From Nevskiales bacterium (GTDB lineage Bacteria > Pseudomonadota > Gammaproteobacteria > Nevskiales > Nevskiaceae), in NCBI GenBank assembly GCA_022616655.1, contig JAKEEJ010000068.1, positions 1-16,788 of the forward strand: a DNA stretch of 16,788 bases. Direction: 5' to 3'. Below the pieces are notes generated by a model. That model saw nothing but the letters and a program-made list of their open reading frames with translations, did not search any database and was not told the origin of the DNA. Both the position numbers and the translations under genes were made by a program. Shown piece after piece: positions 1-6,924 of this stretch (positions are counted from its first letter, which is position 1; the number at the start of each line of letters is the position of its first letter).

Positions 1-31
1 CGAAGAAGACGCGGAGCCGGCTGCGCCCTGA
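1..31 (+). CDS. possible 3' end of an upstream gene
   Basis: Read from base 2, this frame ends at a TGA at 29-31 and would encode an acidic, Ala/Pro-rich C-terminus (EEDAEPAAP). It is too short to assign to a family. DUF2970 genes often lie in cytochrome oxidase (cta) operons, so an oxidase gene upstream is conceivable, but nothing here shows it. The other two frames are also open this close to the window edge, so the call is weak. Confidence 0.25.
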   Translation, partial: EEDAEPAAP

Positions 32-62
32 AGCAGGCTTTCGCACGTCTCCAACCACCGGC

Positions 63-290
63 ATGACCCTCACCCCGAAAAACTCACCGCCGTCCGGCAC
101 GCCGGGGCTGAAGCAGATTGCCGTCAGCGTGCTGGCGGCGGCCTTCGGTGTCCAGAGCCATCGGAACCGCGTGCGCGACTTTACGCACGGCAAGGCCTGG
201 CACTTCGTCGTGGCGGGACTTCTGTTCACGGCCGTGCTGGTCGGCATTCTGTATCTTGCCGTGCGTCTGGCGGTAACGTCCGCTACCTGA
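63..290 (+). CDS. DUF2970 family small membrane protein
   Basis: This is a 75-residue protein of unknown function from the DUF2970 family of beta- and gammaproteobacteria. The family signature is clear: a Lys-Gln-x6-Ala-Ala-Phe-Gly-Val-Gln-Ser stretch at about residues 17-32, then Arg-rich residues leading into DFTHGKAWHF near 39-48. One transmembrane helix follows (about 49-72). The N-terminal part should be cytoplasmic and the C-terminus is very short. No strong Shine-Dalgarno precedes the ATG. The last 8 bases overlap the end of the convergent PfkB kinase gene, so no separate terminator fits between them. In other genomes such proteins are found beside cytochrome c oxidase genes; that context cannot be confirmed here. 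Confidence 0.85.
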   Translation: MTLTPKNSPPSGTPGLKQIAVSVLAAAFGVQSHRNRVRDFTHGKAWHFVVAGLLFTAVLVGILYLAVRLAVTSAT

Positions 291-1215
291 AATCGTACCG
301 GAATTCCTTTTTGAACCGCGCCCGGAAAGACTCCGGCGTAAACACGTGGTTCTGCGTTCCGGGTTGCTCAATCTTGATGGCGCCGAGCAGCGCCGCAATC
401 CGCCCGGTGGTATCCCAGTCCAGGCCGTTGAAGATCCCGTAGAGCAACCCGCCGCGATAGGCGTCTCCGCAACCGGTCGGATCCGATGGAGATTCGGCAC
501 GCGCGCAGGGAACGTCGTGTACTTTGTTGCGGGCATAGATGCGCGATCCCTTGTCACCCCGCGTCACAACCAGAGCGTCCACCCGCTGGGCCATCTGCTT
601 GAGCGACCAGCCGGTGCGCTTCATCAGCAGTTCCGACTCGTAGTCATTGACTGCGACGTAACTGGCCAGCGTGACGAACCGTTTGAGTTCGTCGCCGCTG
701 AACATCGGCAATCCCTGGCCGGGATCGAACAGAAAGGGAATGTCCGCGTCGGCAAACTGACGGGCGTGCAACGTCATCCCTTCCTTGCCGTCCGGGGAGA
801 CGGTGCCCAGCTTGATCCCCCGCTTTGGGACATCCTGCGCATGCGCCTGATTCATGGCACCGGGATGAAAGGCGGTGATCTGATTGTCGTCCAGGTCGGT
901 GATGATGGTCGCCTGCGCCGTGAAACAATCCGGCAATTCCCTGACGTGCTTCCGCGAAATCCCGTGCCGGTCCATCCACGCCGCGTAGACGCCGAAATCC
1001 CTGCCGACCGTACCCATCGGCAATGCCGGCACGCCGAGGGCCTGCAGGTTGTAGGCGATATTGCCCGCGCAGCCGCCGAATTCCCGGCGCATTTCCGGCA
1101 CCAGGAACGACACGTTCAGGATGTGCACCTTGTCCGGCAGGATTTCATTTTTGAACCGGCCGGGGAACACCGTGATGGTGTCGTAGGCCAGCGAACCGCA
1201 GATCAGAACCGACAT
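283..1215 (-). CDS. PfkB-family carbohydrate/nucleoside kinase
   Basis: This 310-residue ribokinase/PfkB-fold kinase should transfer phosphate from ATP to a sugar or nucleoside hydroxyl in the cytoplasm. The N-terminal family motif GGCAGNIAYNL is at 47-57. The C-terminal signature DPTGCGDAYRGG is at 245-256, with Asp251 as the expected catalytic base and the preceding Gly pair forming the anion hole. TRGDKGS (218-224) is the usual strand before the ATP site. The opening resembles the adenosine-kinase-like subgroup common in proteobacteria, but substrate cannot be fixed from sequence. GGAG lies 6 bases before the ATG, which supports this start. It follows gcvPB on the same strand after 178 bp, most of which is repeat element A, so read-through from the gcv operon is possible. 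Its stop codon overlaps the end of the convergent DUF2970 gene. Confidence 0.9.
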   Translation of the reverse strand: MSVLICGSLAYDTITVFPGRFKNEILPDKVHILNVSFLVPEMRREFGGCAGNIAYNLQALGVPALPMGTVGRDFGVYAAWMDRHGISRKHVRELPDCFTAQATIITDLDDNQITAFHPGAMNQAHAQDVPKRGIKLGTVSPDGKEGMTLHARQFADADIPFLFDPGQGLPMFSGDELKRFVTLASYVAVNDYESELLMKRTGWSLKQMAQRVDALVVTRGDKGSRIYARNKVHDVPCARAESPSDPTGCGDAYRGGLLYGIFNGLDWDTTGRIAALLGAIKIEQPGTQNHVFTPESFRARFKKEFRYDFR

Positions 1216-1238
1216 CCGTTACTCCCAAACAAAAAATG

Positions 1239-1386
1239 TTTCACGCAAAGGCGCAAAGAGCGCAAAAAACTTGAAGTGGCTGAAAAATAAAGATAATCGT
1301 GAACAGGCCTGGTGGAAGACTGAATCGAAATCACAATCCATTTTTTATTTTCATTTCATGTCTTTCTTTGCGCCTTTGCGTGAGGA
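1239..1386. repeat. CGCAAAG inverted-repeat element, copy A (no gene)
   Basis: The gap between gcvPB and the kinase gene holds an element of about 148 bp. Its arms share a perfect 19-base inverted match, TCACGCAAAGGCGCAAAGA at 1241-1259 and its complement at 1365-1383. The arms consist of tandem CGCAAAG-like units. The roughly 105 bp between them is AT-richer than the surroundings and holds no convincing gene. The same arm sequence bounds copies B (4521-4966) and C (5387-5495). Transcribed, the arms could pair into a long stem between the two genes. The exact ends are uncertain by a few bases. Confidence 0.85.
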
Positions 1387-1393
1387 CTGATGT

Positions 1394-2920
1394 TCATGGT
1401 TTCCACCGGATATCGAGCTGCCGCGCGGCGCGCACCTCGTCGAGCCGGCGCACCGGCAGGGTGTACGGCGCGCCCTTCACAAAGGCGATGTCACTTTTCG
1501 CCTCGTCCCAGATCCGGCACAGCGCTTCGACAAATGCATCGAGCGTGCCCTTGTCTTCGGACTCGGTCGGTTCGATCAGCAGGCATTCGGGAACCAGCAG
1601 CGGGAAATAAACCGTCGGCGCATGGAACCCGTAGTCGAGCAGACGTTTGGCCACGTCGGTGGCCGTCAGCCCTATCTCCTGTTTCTGCCGCCTCAGCGTC
1701 AGAATGAATTCATGACTGGCACGCCGTTGGGGAAAGGCCAGATCAAATCCTTTCTCACGCAGGCGTGCGGCCAGGTAGTTGGCATTGAGGGTGGCGAACT
1801 CGGCCACGCGGTGCAGACCCTCGCGCCCGAGCAGGCGCGTATAGATGTAGGCACGCAGCAGCACGCCGACATTGCCCATGAAAGCCGACAGCCGGCCGAT
1901 GGACTGCGGCCGATCGCGCTCGTCGAGCCAGCAAAAAATGGGGGGCGGGAGACGGGGGACGGGAGACGGGGGAGGAAAACCGCTGCTCTGCTTCTCACCG
2001 ACTCCTGACTCCTGACCCCTGACCCCCACGATCGGCACCGGCAAGAAAGGCAGCAGACGCTGCGACACACCCACCGCGCCGGACCCTGGCCCGCCACCGC
2101 CGTGCGGCGTGGAGAAGGTTTTATGCAGATTCATGTGGATCACGTCGAATCCCATGTCGCCCGGCCGCACTTTGCCCAGGATCGCGTTGAGGTTGGCCCC
2201 GTCGTAGTACAGCAGACCGCCGGCCCGGTGAACGCTGTCCGCAATCGGTTTGATGCGCCGCTCGAACACCCCCAGCGTGGAGGGATTGGTCAGCATGAGG
2301 CCGGCCGTCTGCGGCCCCACGGCCGCGTTCAGGGCTTCGAGGTCCACGTCGCCGTTGTGATCGGTGGGAATCTCGCGCACCGTCAGGCCCAGCTGCGTCG
2401 CCGTGGCCGGATTGGTGCCGTGCGCGGCGTCGGGCACCAGGATTTCGGTGCGTGCCGTATCACCGCGCGACCGGTGATAGGCCCGGATCATCGCCACGCC
2501 GGCGAATTCGCCCTGGGCGCCGGCCATCGGCGTCAGGGACACGCCGGCCATGCCCGTGACGGTCTGCAGCATCTGCTGTAACTCGTACAGGCAGGCCAGG
2601 ACGCCCTGGCTGCACTCGTCGGGCGCCAGCGGATGGTGCGCCAGGAACTCCGGCAGCATGGCCAGCGTGTTGCAGGCCCGCGGGTTGTACTTCATGGTGC
2701 AGGAACCCAACGGATAAAAATGCGTGTCAATGCTGAAATTCAGCTGCGACAGCCGCGTGTAATGCCGTACGGCCTGCAGCTCCGACACCTGCGGCAGGGC
2801 CGGCGGCTGCCGACGGCGCAGCGCCGCCGGCACCGGCGCCAGACTCGCCACAGGCCCCGGAGCCTGTGCGCGAGCACCGCGACCGGGACTGCCCCTCTCG
2901 AAAATCAGGCGTTCCGTCAT
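1394..2920 (-). CDS. gcvPB: glycine dehydrogenase (decarboxylating) subunit 2
   Basis: This is the C-terminal half of a split P-protein. With GcvPA it decarboxylates glycine using pyridoxal phosphate and passes the aminomethyl group to lipoyl-GcvH. The PLP site is intact: [18 protein letters not shown] at about 264-281 with Lys267 as the expected Schiff-base lysine, [11 protein letters not shown] at 164-174, and the [13 protein letters not shown] motif at 68-80. The protein is 508 residues, longer than the roughly 480 usual for this subunit. The excess is an in-frame insertion at about residues 299-329, between PFLPVPIV and the conserved [20 protein letters not shown]. The insertion is encoded by heptamer repeats at 1940-2026. 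It falls in what is a short variable loop in relatives, so activity may survive. The ATG overlaps the stop of the small membrane protein gene by 4 bases, which suggests translational coupling. The N-terminal ~40 residues are Arg/Pro/Ala-rich and poorly conserved. Confidence 0.96.
   Translation of the reverse strand: MTERLIFERGSPGRGARAQAPGPVASLAPVPAALRRRQPPALPQVSELQAVRHYTRLSQLNFSIDTHFYPLGSCTMKYNPRACNTLAMLPEFLAHHPLAPDECSQGVLACLYELQQMLQTVTGMAGVSLTPMAGAQGEFAGVAMIRAYHRSRGDTARTEILVPDAAHGTNPATATQLGLTVREIPTDHNGDVDLEALNAAVGPQTAGLMLTNPSTLGVFERRIKPIADSVHRAGGLLYYDGANLNAILGKVRPGDMGFDVIHMNLHKTFSTPHGGGGPGSGAVGVSQRLLPFLPVPIVGVRGQESGVGEKQSSGFPPPSPVPRLPPPIFCWLDERDRPQSIGRLSAFMGNVGVLLRAYIYTRLLGREGLHRVAEFATLNANYLAARLREKGFDLAFPQRRASHEFILTLRRQKQEIGLTATDVAKRLLDYGFHAPTVYFPLLVPECLLIEPTESEDKGTLDAFVEALCRIWDEAKSDIAFVKGAPYTLPVRRLDEVRAARQLDIRWKP
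1940..2026. repeat. two heptamer-repeat blocks inserted in gcvPB
   Basis: On the + strand, 1940-1974 is five tandem heptamers of the form GGG(A/G)GAC, with the first and last degenerate. After 24 bases of unique sequence, 1999-2026 is four heptamers of the form TGAC(T/C)CC, the first starting with C. The whole block is 87 bp, which is 29 codons, so it keeps the gcvPB frame. Related GGGAGAC and GACTCCT repeats are familiar as intergenic simple repeats in many bacterial genomes. Here they are translated, in the minus direction, into a Gly/Ser/Pro-rich loop. Confidence 0.85.
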
Positions 2921-3111
2921 CCTTTCCTCACCAGCAGCGCAATCCCCAACCCGGTGGCGGCGAGAATGACGATGGCCAGTCCGCCCCGGGTCCCCAGCTC
3001 AATCAGATCCTCGCGTGGGATCAGATCCAGCACGAACAAAATGCCCAGGCCCGCAAACAAAAGTGCGGCCAGTACGCCCGCCACCCGCAATACAATGGAA
3101 AAGATATTCAT
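2917..3111 (-). CDS. small two-helix membrane protein between gcvPA and gcvPB
   Basis: I do not recognise this family. It is a 64-residue protein with two hydrophobic segments (about 4-29 and 44-61) joined by a charged loop, [14 protein letters not shown], and a basic end (VRKG). It is likely an inner-membrane hairpin. The ATG at 3111 is chosen because GGAG lies 5 bases before it. An in-frame ATG farther upstream (3225) would run over the end of gcvPA and has no support. The gene begins 14 bases after the gcvPA stop, and its TGA overlaps the gcvPB ATG by 4 bases. It is therefore locked into the operon between the two halves of one enzyme. No role in glycine cleavage is known to me, and its position could equally reflect chance capture. 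Confidence 0.75.
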   Translation of the reverse strand: MNIFSIVLRVAGVLAALLFAGLGILFVLDLIPREDLIELGTRGGLAIVILAATGLGIALLVRKG

Positions 3112-3125
3112 GGCAACTCCGGCAG

Positions 3126-4511
3126 TTAGCGCCGCCGTACACGGCGGCCGGTGGACGATAGTGCGACGCGCAGGGACTGCGCGTAGCGTTGAATATCTTC
3201 GTCGGTTCTGGTTTCGGTGGCACACACCAGCAACGCGTGCCCGAGCTCGGGGTAGTGGCGGGACAGGTCGAAGCCGCCGAGGATCCCGTCCGCCGCCAGC
3301 GCCTCGAGGACCGGGGCCACCGGCGTGCCCAGCGTCAGTACCGCTTCATGGAAATGCGCGCCGGCAAACACGCCCGAAACCCCGGGAACATCGCCCAGGG
3401 CTTCGCGCAGCTTGCGCAGATTCGCCATGCACGCCGTGGCGACGCGCGCCAGACCGTCCGGCCCCAGCAGCGACAGATGAATCGTGGCCGCGGTCACCAG
3501 CAGCCCCTGATTGGTGCAGATGTTGCTCGTCGCTTTGGAACGGCGGATATGCTGCTCGCGCGCCTGAAGGGTGAGCGTGTACCCCGGTTTGCCATCCTGA
3601 TCCACCGTGCGGCCCGCGAGGCGGCCCGGCATCTGGCGCACGAATTCATTCCGGGTGCACAGAAATCCGAAATAAGGACCGCCCGAAGCCAGCGGCGACC
3701 CCAGCGGCTGACCCTCGCCGACCACGATGTCGGCCCCACGCGTGCCCCACTCGCCGGGCGGCTTCAGGAGCGCGAGTGAAACCGGGTTAACCACGGCAAC
3801 GACCAACGCGCCGTTTTTGTGCGCCCAGTCGGTCAGGGCGTCCACGTCTTCCAGCACGCCGAAGAAGTTGGGCTGCTGAATCACCAGCGCGCAGATTTCC
3901 TGACCTTCATGTTTCTTCAGCGGCTCCACCGGGGTGTCGCCACGTCCGGCGCAGTACACGAGCCCAAGCTGCGCCACACCCTGAGCGTGGCCGATGGTGT
4001 GTGCGGCTTCGCGATAGAACGGATGCACCGCGGCCGGCATCAGCACGGTGCGCGACGTAGAGCGGGTGTTGCAGCGCACGGCCATCAGCAGCGCCTCGCC
4101 CAGCGCGGACGCCCCGTCATAAAGCGAGGCGTTGGACACGTCCATGCCGGTCAGTGCGGCCATCATGGACTGGAATTCGTACAGCACCTGCAAGGTGCCC
4201 TGGCTGGCCTCGGCCTGGTACGGGGTGTACGCGGAATAAAACTCGCCGCGCGTGGTGATTTCCCAGACGGCCGCCGGAATGTGGTGCTCGTAGGCCCCGG
4301 CGCCGATAAAGTTGAGCAGCGGAGCGTCGCGGCGCGCCCGTTCGCGCATCAGCCGCGCCACGCTCATTTCCGGCAATCCCTCCGGCACCTCGTTGAGCCG
4401 GCCGCAGCGCAGCTCGGCGGGAATCTCGTCGAACAGTTCGTCAATGCTCCGGGCGCCAATCGCCGCGAGCATTTCACGGACATCGGTCTCAGTGTGAGGG
4501 ATAAACGGCAT
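3126..4511 (-). CDS. gcvPA: glycine dehydrogenase (decarboxylating) subunit 1
   Basis: This is the N-terminal half of the split glycine cleavage P-protein, 461 residues, close to the usual ~450. It has the fold-type I aminotransferase-like domain but lacks the PLP lysine, which is supplied by GcvPB. Family hallmarks are [15 protein letters not shown] at about 68-82, [14 protein letters not shown] at 95-108 and [14 protein letters not shown] at 127-140. A later SNICTNQGL stretch is also typical. GAGGAG lies just upstream of the ATG and immediately beside the left arm of repeat element B, so the insertion stopped short of the ribosome-binding site. It is followed after 14 bases by the small membrane protein and then gcvPB. 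The C-terminus ends in an Arg-rich tail. The gene belongs to the gcvT-gcvH-gcvPA-gcvPB operon. Confidence 0.96.
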   Translation of the reverse strand: MPFIPHTETDVREMLAAIGARSIDELFDEIPAELRCGRLNEVPEGLPEMSVARLMRERARRDAPLLNFIGAGAYEHHIPAAVWEITTRGEFYSAYTPYQAEASQGTLQVLYEFQSMMAALTGMDVSNASLYDGASALGEALLMAVRCNTRSTSRTVLMPAAVHPFYREAAHTIGHAQGVAQLGLVYCAGRGDTPVEPLKKHEGQEICALVIQQPNFFGVLEDVDALTDWAHKNGALVVAVVNPVSLALLKPPGEWGTRGADIVVGEGQPLGSPLASGGPYFGFLCTRNEFVRQMPGRLAGRTVDQDGKPGYTLTLQAREQHIRRSKATSNICTNQGLLVTAATIHLSLLGPDGLARVATACMANLRKLREALGDVPGVSGVFAGAHFHEAVLTLGTPVAPVLEALAADGILGGFDLSRHYPELGHALLVCATETRTDEDIQRYAQSLRVALSSTGRRVRRR

Positions 4512-4520
4512 TCAAAGCTC

Positions 4521-4966
4521 CTCGCGCAAAGACGCAGAGACGCAAAAAAGAAGGCTCAAGGTAGACCATTGACGACTCGCGTTATGCCGTCGCGGAGATA
4601 CGCTTCACCAAAATTGACCAGTAAGCCTAACTTCAAATCGGCAAGGCGCAGGTAGGTTAAAACCTGCTTGCCGTGCACGGGCATGAGTTTCTCAACAGAT
4701 TTCAATTCCACCAGCACTTTCTTTTCAACAATCAGGTCGGCCCGGAACGCTTCGGACAATTTCAACCCTTCGTACTCAATGGGGATGACGGATTGGCGTT
4801 GAACCGACAGCTGGCGGAGTTCCAATTCCCGTCCGAGCAGTGCTTCGTAGACCGACTCAAGCAAGCCTGGCCCGAATTGGCGGTGAATCTTGAGCGCCGC
4901 GTCTACAATTTCTTTGCTGATTTCGTTTTCACTTTTCATCGTTTGCGCCTTAGCGCCTTTGCGTGA
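4521..4966 (-). mobile_element. CGCAAAG inverted-repeat element, copy B, carrying a GxxExxY gene
   Basis: An insertion of about 446 bp fills the gap between gcvH and gcvPA. Its arms are 4521-4550 on the left and 4940-4966 on the right. Reverse-complemented, the right arm aligns to the left over 28 positions with about six mismatches. Both are built from CGCAAAG/CGCAGAG-type units and are the same family as the arms of copies A and C. Only this copy contains a gene, whose ATG abuts the right arm and whose stop lies 5 bases from the left arm. There are no identified target-site duplications and no recognised transposase. Calling it mobile is therefore an inference from three dispersed copies with common ends. 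Confidence 0.65.
4556..4939 (-). CDS. GxxExxY protein (PD-(D/E)XK nuclease-like)
   Basis: This 127-residue protein belongs to the GxxExxY family (TIGR04256, PDDEXK_3 clan), whose function is unknown. The name-giving motif is GLLESVY at 25-31. A PD-(D/E)XK-like core follows: Asp68 in FRADLIVE, then Glu78-x-Lys80 in VELKSVEKL, with conserved His89, Gln92 and Tyr96 on the next helix. By fold this predicts a metal-dependent nuclease-like domain acting on nucleic acid; no substrate is known. The length is normal and there are no frameshifts. The ATG directly follows the repeat arm, and the only Shine-Dalgarno-like string (AAGG) is inside the arm, so the element may supply its own translation signal. 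It interrupts an otherwise standard gcv operon and is co-oriented with it. I infer that it is the cargo or enzyme of the surrounding repeat element, not a glycine cleavage component. Confidence 0.9.
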   Translation of the reverse strand: MKSENEISKEIVDAALKIHRQFGPGLLESVYEALLGRELELRQLSVQRQSVIPIEYEGLKLSEAFRADLIVEKKVLVELKSVEKLMPVHGKQVLTYLRLADLKLGLLVNFGEAYLRDGITRVVNGLP

Positions 4967-4972
4967 GTTTCT

Positions 4973-5365
4973 TTATTTGAGGGTGTCGAGAATTTTCCGG
5001 TAGCCTGCGGCGTCCAGCAGACCGTCCAGCGCTTTGGGATCCGACGGCTGGATCCGGAACAGCCAGCCCCGGCCGTACGGGTCCTGGTTCAGCGCCTCCG
5101 GTGCGTTGGCAAGCTCGGGGTTGGCCTCGACCACTTCGCCCGCAAGGGGTGAATAGACATCCGACGCGGCCTTGACCGATTCGACCACGGCGCAGGCCTC
5201 GCCCGCACGGAGCGTGCGGCCGACCTTGGGCACTTCCACAAACACGAGATCGCCGAGCGCAGACTGCGCGTGATCGGTGATTCCAACCCGCACCGTGCCG
5301 TCGGGTTCGCGCCGGGCCCATTCGTGGGATTTGGCAAATCGCAAATCATCCGGAACTTTGCTCAT
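4973..5365 (-). CDS. gcvH: glycine cleavage system H protein
   Basis: GcvH is the lipoylated carrier that shuttles the aminomethyl group from P- to T-protein and is re-oxidised by L-protein. At 130 residues it is full length. The lipoyl motif [17 protein letters not shown] is intact with Lys65 as the attachment site. [11 protein letters not shown] near 10-20 and [13 protein letters not shown] near 38-49 are standard. [13 protein letters not shown] near the C-terminus is also conserved. GGAG lies 6 bases before the ATG, fixing the start. Repeat element C lies between gcvT and this gene, and element B begins 6 bases after its TAA, so both flanks have been altered by insertions while the coding region and ribosome-binding site are untouched. 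Confidence 0.97.
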   Translation of the reverse strand: MSKVPDDLRFAKSHEWARREPDGTVRVGITDHAQSALGDLVFVEVPKVGRTLRAGEACAVVESVKAASDVYSPLAGEVVEANPELANAPEALNQDPYGRGWLFRIQPSDPKALDGLLDAAGYRKILDTLK

Positions 5366-5386
5366 TGGGTACTCCAGGAAAACAGG

Positions 5387-5495
5387 TTCACGCGAAGACG
5401 CAAAGACGCAAAGAAATTAAAGTCAAAGAGATAGCGGGTTTTTGTTTTCACTCTATTTATCTCCTTTCCTTTGCGTCTTGGCGCCTTTGCGTGAA
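5387..5495. repeat. CGCAAAG inverted-repeat element, copy C (no gene)
   Basis: Between gcvT and gcvH is a copy of about 109 bp. The left arm at 5387-5414 (TTCACGCGAAGACGCAAAG and following units) pairs with the right arm at about 5468-5495, with roughly four mismatches over 27 bases. The 50-odd bases between are AT-rich and non-coding. The arms match those of copies A and B. The left end sits about 12 bases upstream of the gcvH Shine-Dalgarno. A transcript would fold into a stem between two operon genes, which might affect mRNA processing or stability. Confidence 0.85.
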
Positions 5496-5511
5496 ATGGT
5501 TTTGCATTTGT

Positions 5512-6648
5512 TCAGACCGGCACTTTTCTGTTGCGCACGAACGGCGGCTGCGCGACGCGCGCCGCCAGCCACTGCCCGCGGATTTCCACTTCGCACGCGC
5601 CGCCGTGCGCGTGTCCCGGCATCCGGGCCAGAGCGATGGCAGTCTTCAAGCTCGGCGCGAAGCCGCCACTCGTGGTTTCGCCTTCCGCGCCGTTGGCGGC
5701 GCGGACCCTCATGTGGGGGCGCAGTACCCCGCGACCCTCCAGCACCAGTCCCCATTGCTTGCGTGGCGGCGCGGCGCGCATCGTCTCCAGCGCCGGACGA
5801 CCGGTAAATTGTCGTTCGACCGGATCAAACGCCACCGTCCAGGCGAGCCCGCATTCCAGCGGTGTCACCGACTCGTCCATGTCCTGCCCGTAAAGATTCA
5901 TGCCCGCTTCCAGGCGCAGGGTGTCGCGCGCGCCCAGACCGCAGGGCTGCACACCGCCGGCCACCAGCGCCCGCCACAGCGCAACCCGCGCTGCGTGCGG
6001 AAGAATAAACTCGAAACCGTCCTCTCCGGTATAACCGGTGGTGGCGACAAACCACGGTTCGCCGGCCACGGATGCCTGCAGTGACTGAAACGGCCTGAGT
6101 GCCAGTACGGCGTCGCGGATGGCATCCGGCAGTTGTGGCGTCACGCGCTGCCGTACCTGCGGCCCCTGCACAGCGAGAATGCCGAGGTCGCTGCGGAGCT
6201 GGACGTCCACGCCGTACGGCACGGCGTGCCGGCGGATCCACGCCAGGTCCTTGCCGGTGGTACCGGCGTTCACCACCAGTCGGTACCCCTCCTCGCGGGG
6301 GAGGTAAACGATCAGATCGTCCACCACTCCACCCTGCTCGTTCAGCATGCAGCTGTACAGCGCCTTGCCGGTGAATATTCCGTCCGTGGCGGACCTGCCT
6401 CCGGCCGGTTCCAGTTTGGCCACGTCGTTGGCCAGCAGTCCGCGCAGAAACTCGCGGGTACGGGCGCCGCGCAGATCCAGCACCGCCATATGCGCCACGT
6501 CAAACAGGCCGGCGGTCGCCCGCACGGCATGGTGCTCTTCCAGTTGCGAACCGTAATGCAGCGGCATGTCCCACCCGGCGAAGTCCACCAGCCGCGCGCC
6601 GAGGCGCTGGTGCTCCAGGTGCAGCGCGGTTTTTTTGAGGCCAGCCAA
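5512..6648 (-). CDS. gcvT: aminomethyltransferase (glycine cleavage T protein)
   Basis: GcvT takes the aminomethyl group from lipoyl-GcvH and, with tetrahydrofolate, releases ammonia and 5,10-methylene-THF. Family motifs are present: LVDFAGWDMPLHYGSQLEEHH at 21-41, LFDVAHM at 49-55, GGVVDDLIVY at 107-116, TTGYTGEDGFEF and GLGARDTLRLEAGMNLYGQDM farther on, with a C-terminal GcvT_C barrel. I place the start at TTG 6648, giving 378 residues. GGAG lies 7 bases upstream, and homology begins right after it (LKKTALHLEHQRLGARLVDF). Upstream in-frame ATGs would add GC-rich, unconserved sequence and would read through the promoter. One oddity is a segment of about 10-13 residues (EPAGGRSATDGIFTG, 81-95) before KALYSCMLNEQGG, where relatives usually have only a few residues. 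It is the first gene of the minus-strand gcv operon. Confidence 0.95.
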   Translation of the reverse strand: MAGLKKTALHLEHQRLGARLVDFAGWDMPLHYGSQLEEHHAVRATAGLFDVAHMAVLDLRGARTREFLRGLLANDVAKLEPAGGRSATDGIFTGKALYSCMLNEQGGVVDDLIVYLPREEGYRLVVNAGTTGKDLAWIRRHAVPYGVDVQLRSDLGILAVQGPQVRQRVTPQLPDAIRDAVLALRPFQSLQASVAGEPWFVATTGYTGEDGFEFILPHAARVALWRALVAGGVQPCGLGARDTLRLEAGMNLYGQDMDESVTPLECGLAWTVAFDPVERQFTGRPALETMRAAPPRKQWGLVLEGRGVLRPHMRVRAANGAEGETTSGGFAPSLKTAIALARMPGHAHGGACEVEIRGQWLAARVAQPPFVRNRKVPV

Positions 6649-6655
6649 AACGTTG

Positions 6656-6659
6656 CTCC
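6656..6659 (-). promoter_or_regulatory. ribosome-binding site deciding a TTG start for gcvT
   Basis: Read on the minus strand, GGAG is followed by seven bases and then TTG, in the gcvT frame. No ATG or GTG near the beginning of the conserved region has a comparable signal. This is the reason for choosing the rare TTG start. Confidence 0.7.
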
Positions 6660-6736
6660 GGAAACAGCATGCCCGGCATCCGTGCCGGAACCGCGGTGAT
6701 CCCCATTCCCCGCGGCCCGCGCATCCGCGCGTCGGC

Positions 6737-6765
6737 ATTCTAGCCAGCCGCCCGATCGTCCGCAA
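6737..6765 (-). promoter_or_regulatory. sigma70-like promoter of the gcv operon
   Basis: On the minus strand, a -35-like TTGCGG (6765-6760) and a -10-like TAGAAT (6742-6737) are separated by exactly 17 bases. Five of six -10 bases match the consensus and three of six in the -35. Transcription would start near 6730, leaving a leader of about 80 bases before the gcvT TTG. I saw no convincing glycine riboswitch in that leader. Confidence 0.5.
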
Positions 6766-6832
6766 AATGTCATAAATTGCGCAACGCGTTTTTAACGGGT
6801 GTAGCCGTGCAATTCCCAGGCGACCAACGGCG

Positions 6833-6895
6833 TTGGCATTGACCGCTGCAACTAGGGTATATTCCCCCGCCTTGGGGTCGGGGATTCGGGACCCC
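6833..6895 (+). promoter_or_regulatory. possible promoter and leader hairpin of the TPS operon
   Basis: A -10-like TATATT at 6858-6863 is preceded by TTGGCA at 6833-6838 (19-base spacer) or TTGACC at 6839-6844 (13-base spacer). Neither spacing is ideal. Downstream, GGGGTC (6874-6879) can pair with GACCCC (6890-6895) around a 10-base loop in the leader. AGGG at 6914-6917 is the likely ribosome-binding site for the transporter gene. The call rests on pattern only. Confidence 0.3.
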
Positions 6896-6924
6896 ACCGG
6901 TGTTGTCCCTCCTAGGGTGTAGAG

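Noticed and set aside
346..1290. Plus-strand open frame opposite the PfkB kinase gene
   Set aside because: It runs antisense to a clear kinase and its end is formed by the CGCAAAG repeat arm.
1394..2920. gcvPB as a pseudogene
   Set aside because: The heptamer insertion is a multiple of three and all PLP-site motifs are intact, so the gene is read as functional.
1239..5495. CRISPR array
   Set aside because: The CGCAAAG arms are inverted and kilobases apart, with no regular spacers and no cas genes.
6649..6736. Glycine riboswitch upstream of gcvT
   Set aside because: The leader is only about 80 bases and I see none of the conserved glycine aptamer core strings.
5512..6897. Longer gcvT beginning at ATG 6897
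   Set aside because: It would run through the -10 and -35 elements, add about 83 unconserved residues and lacks a ribosome-binding site.
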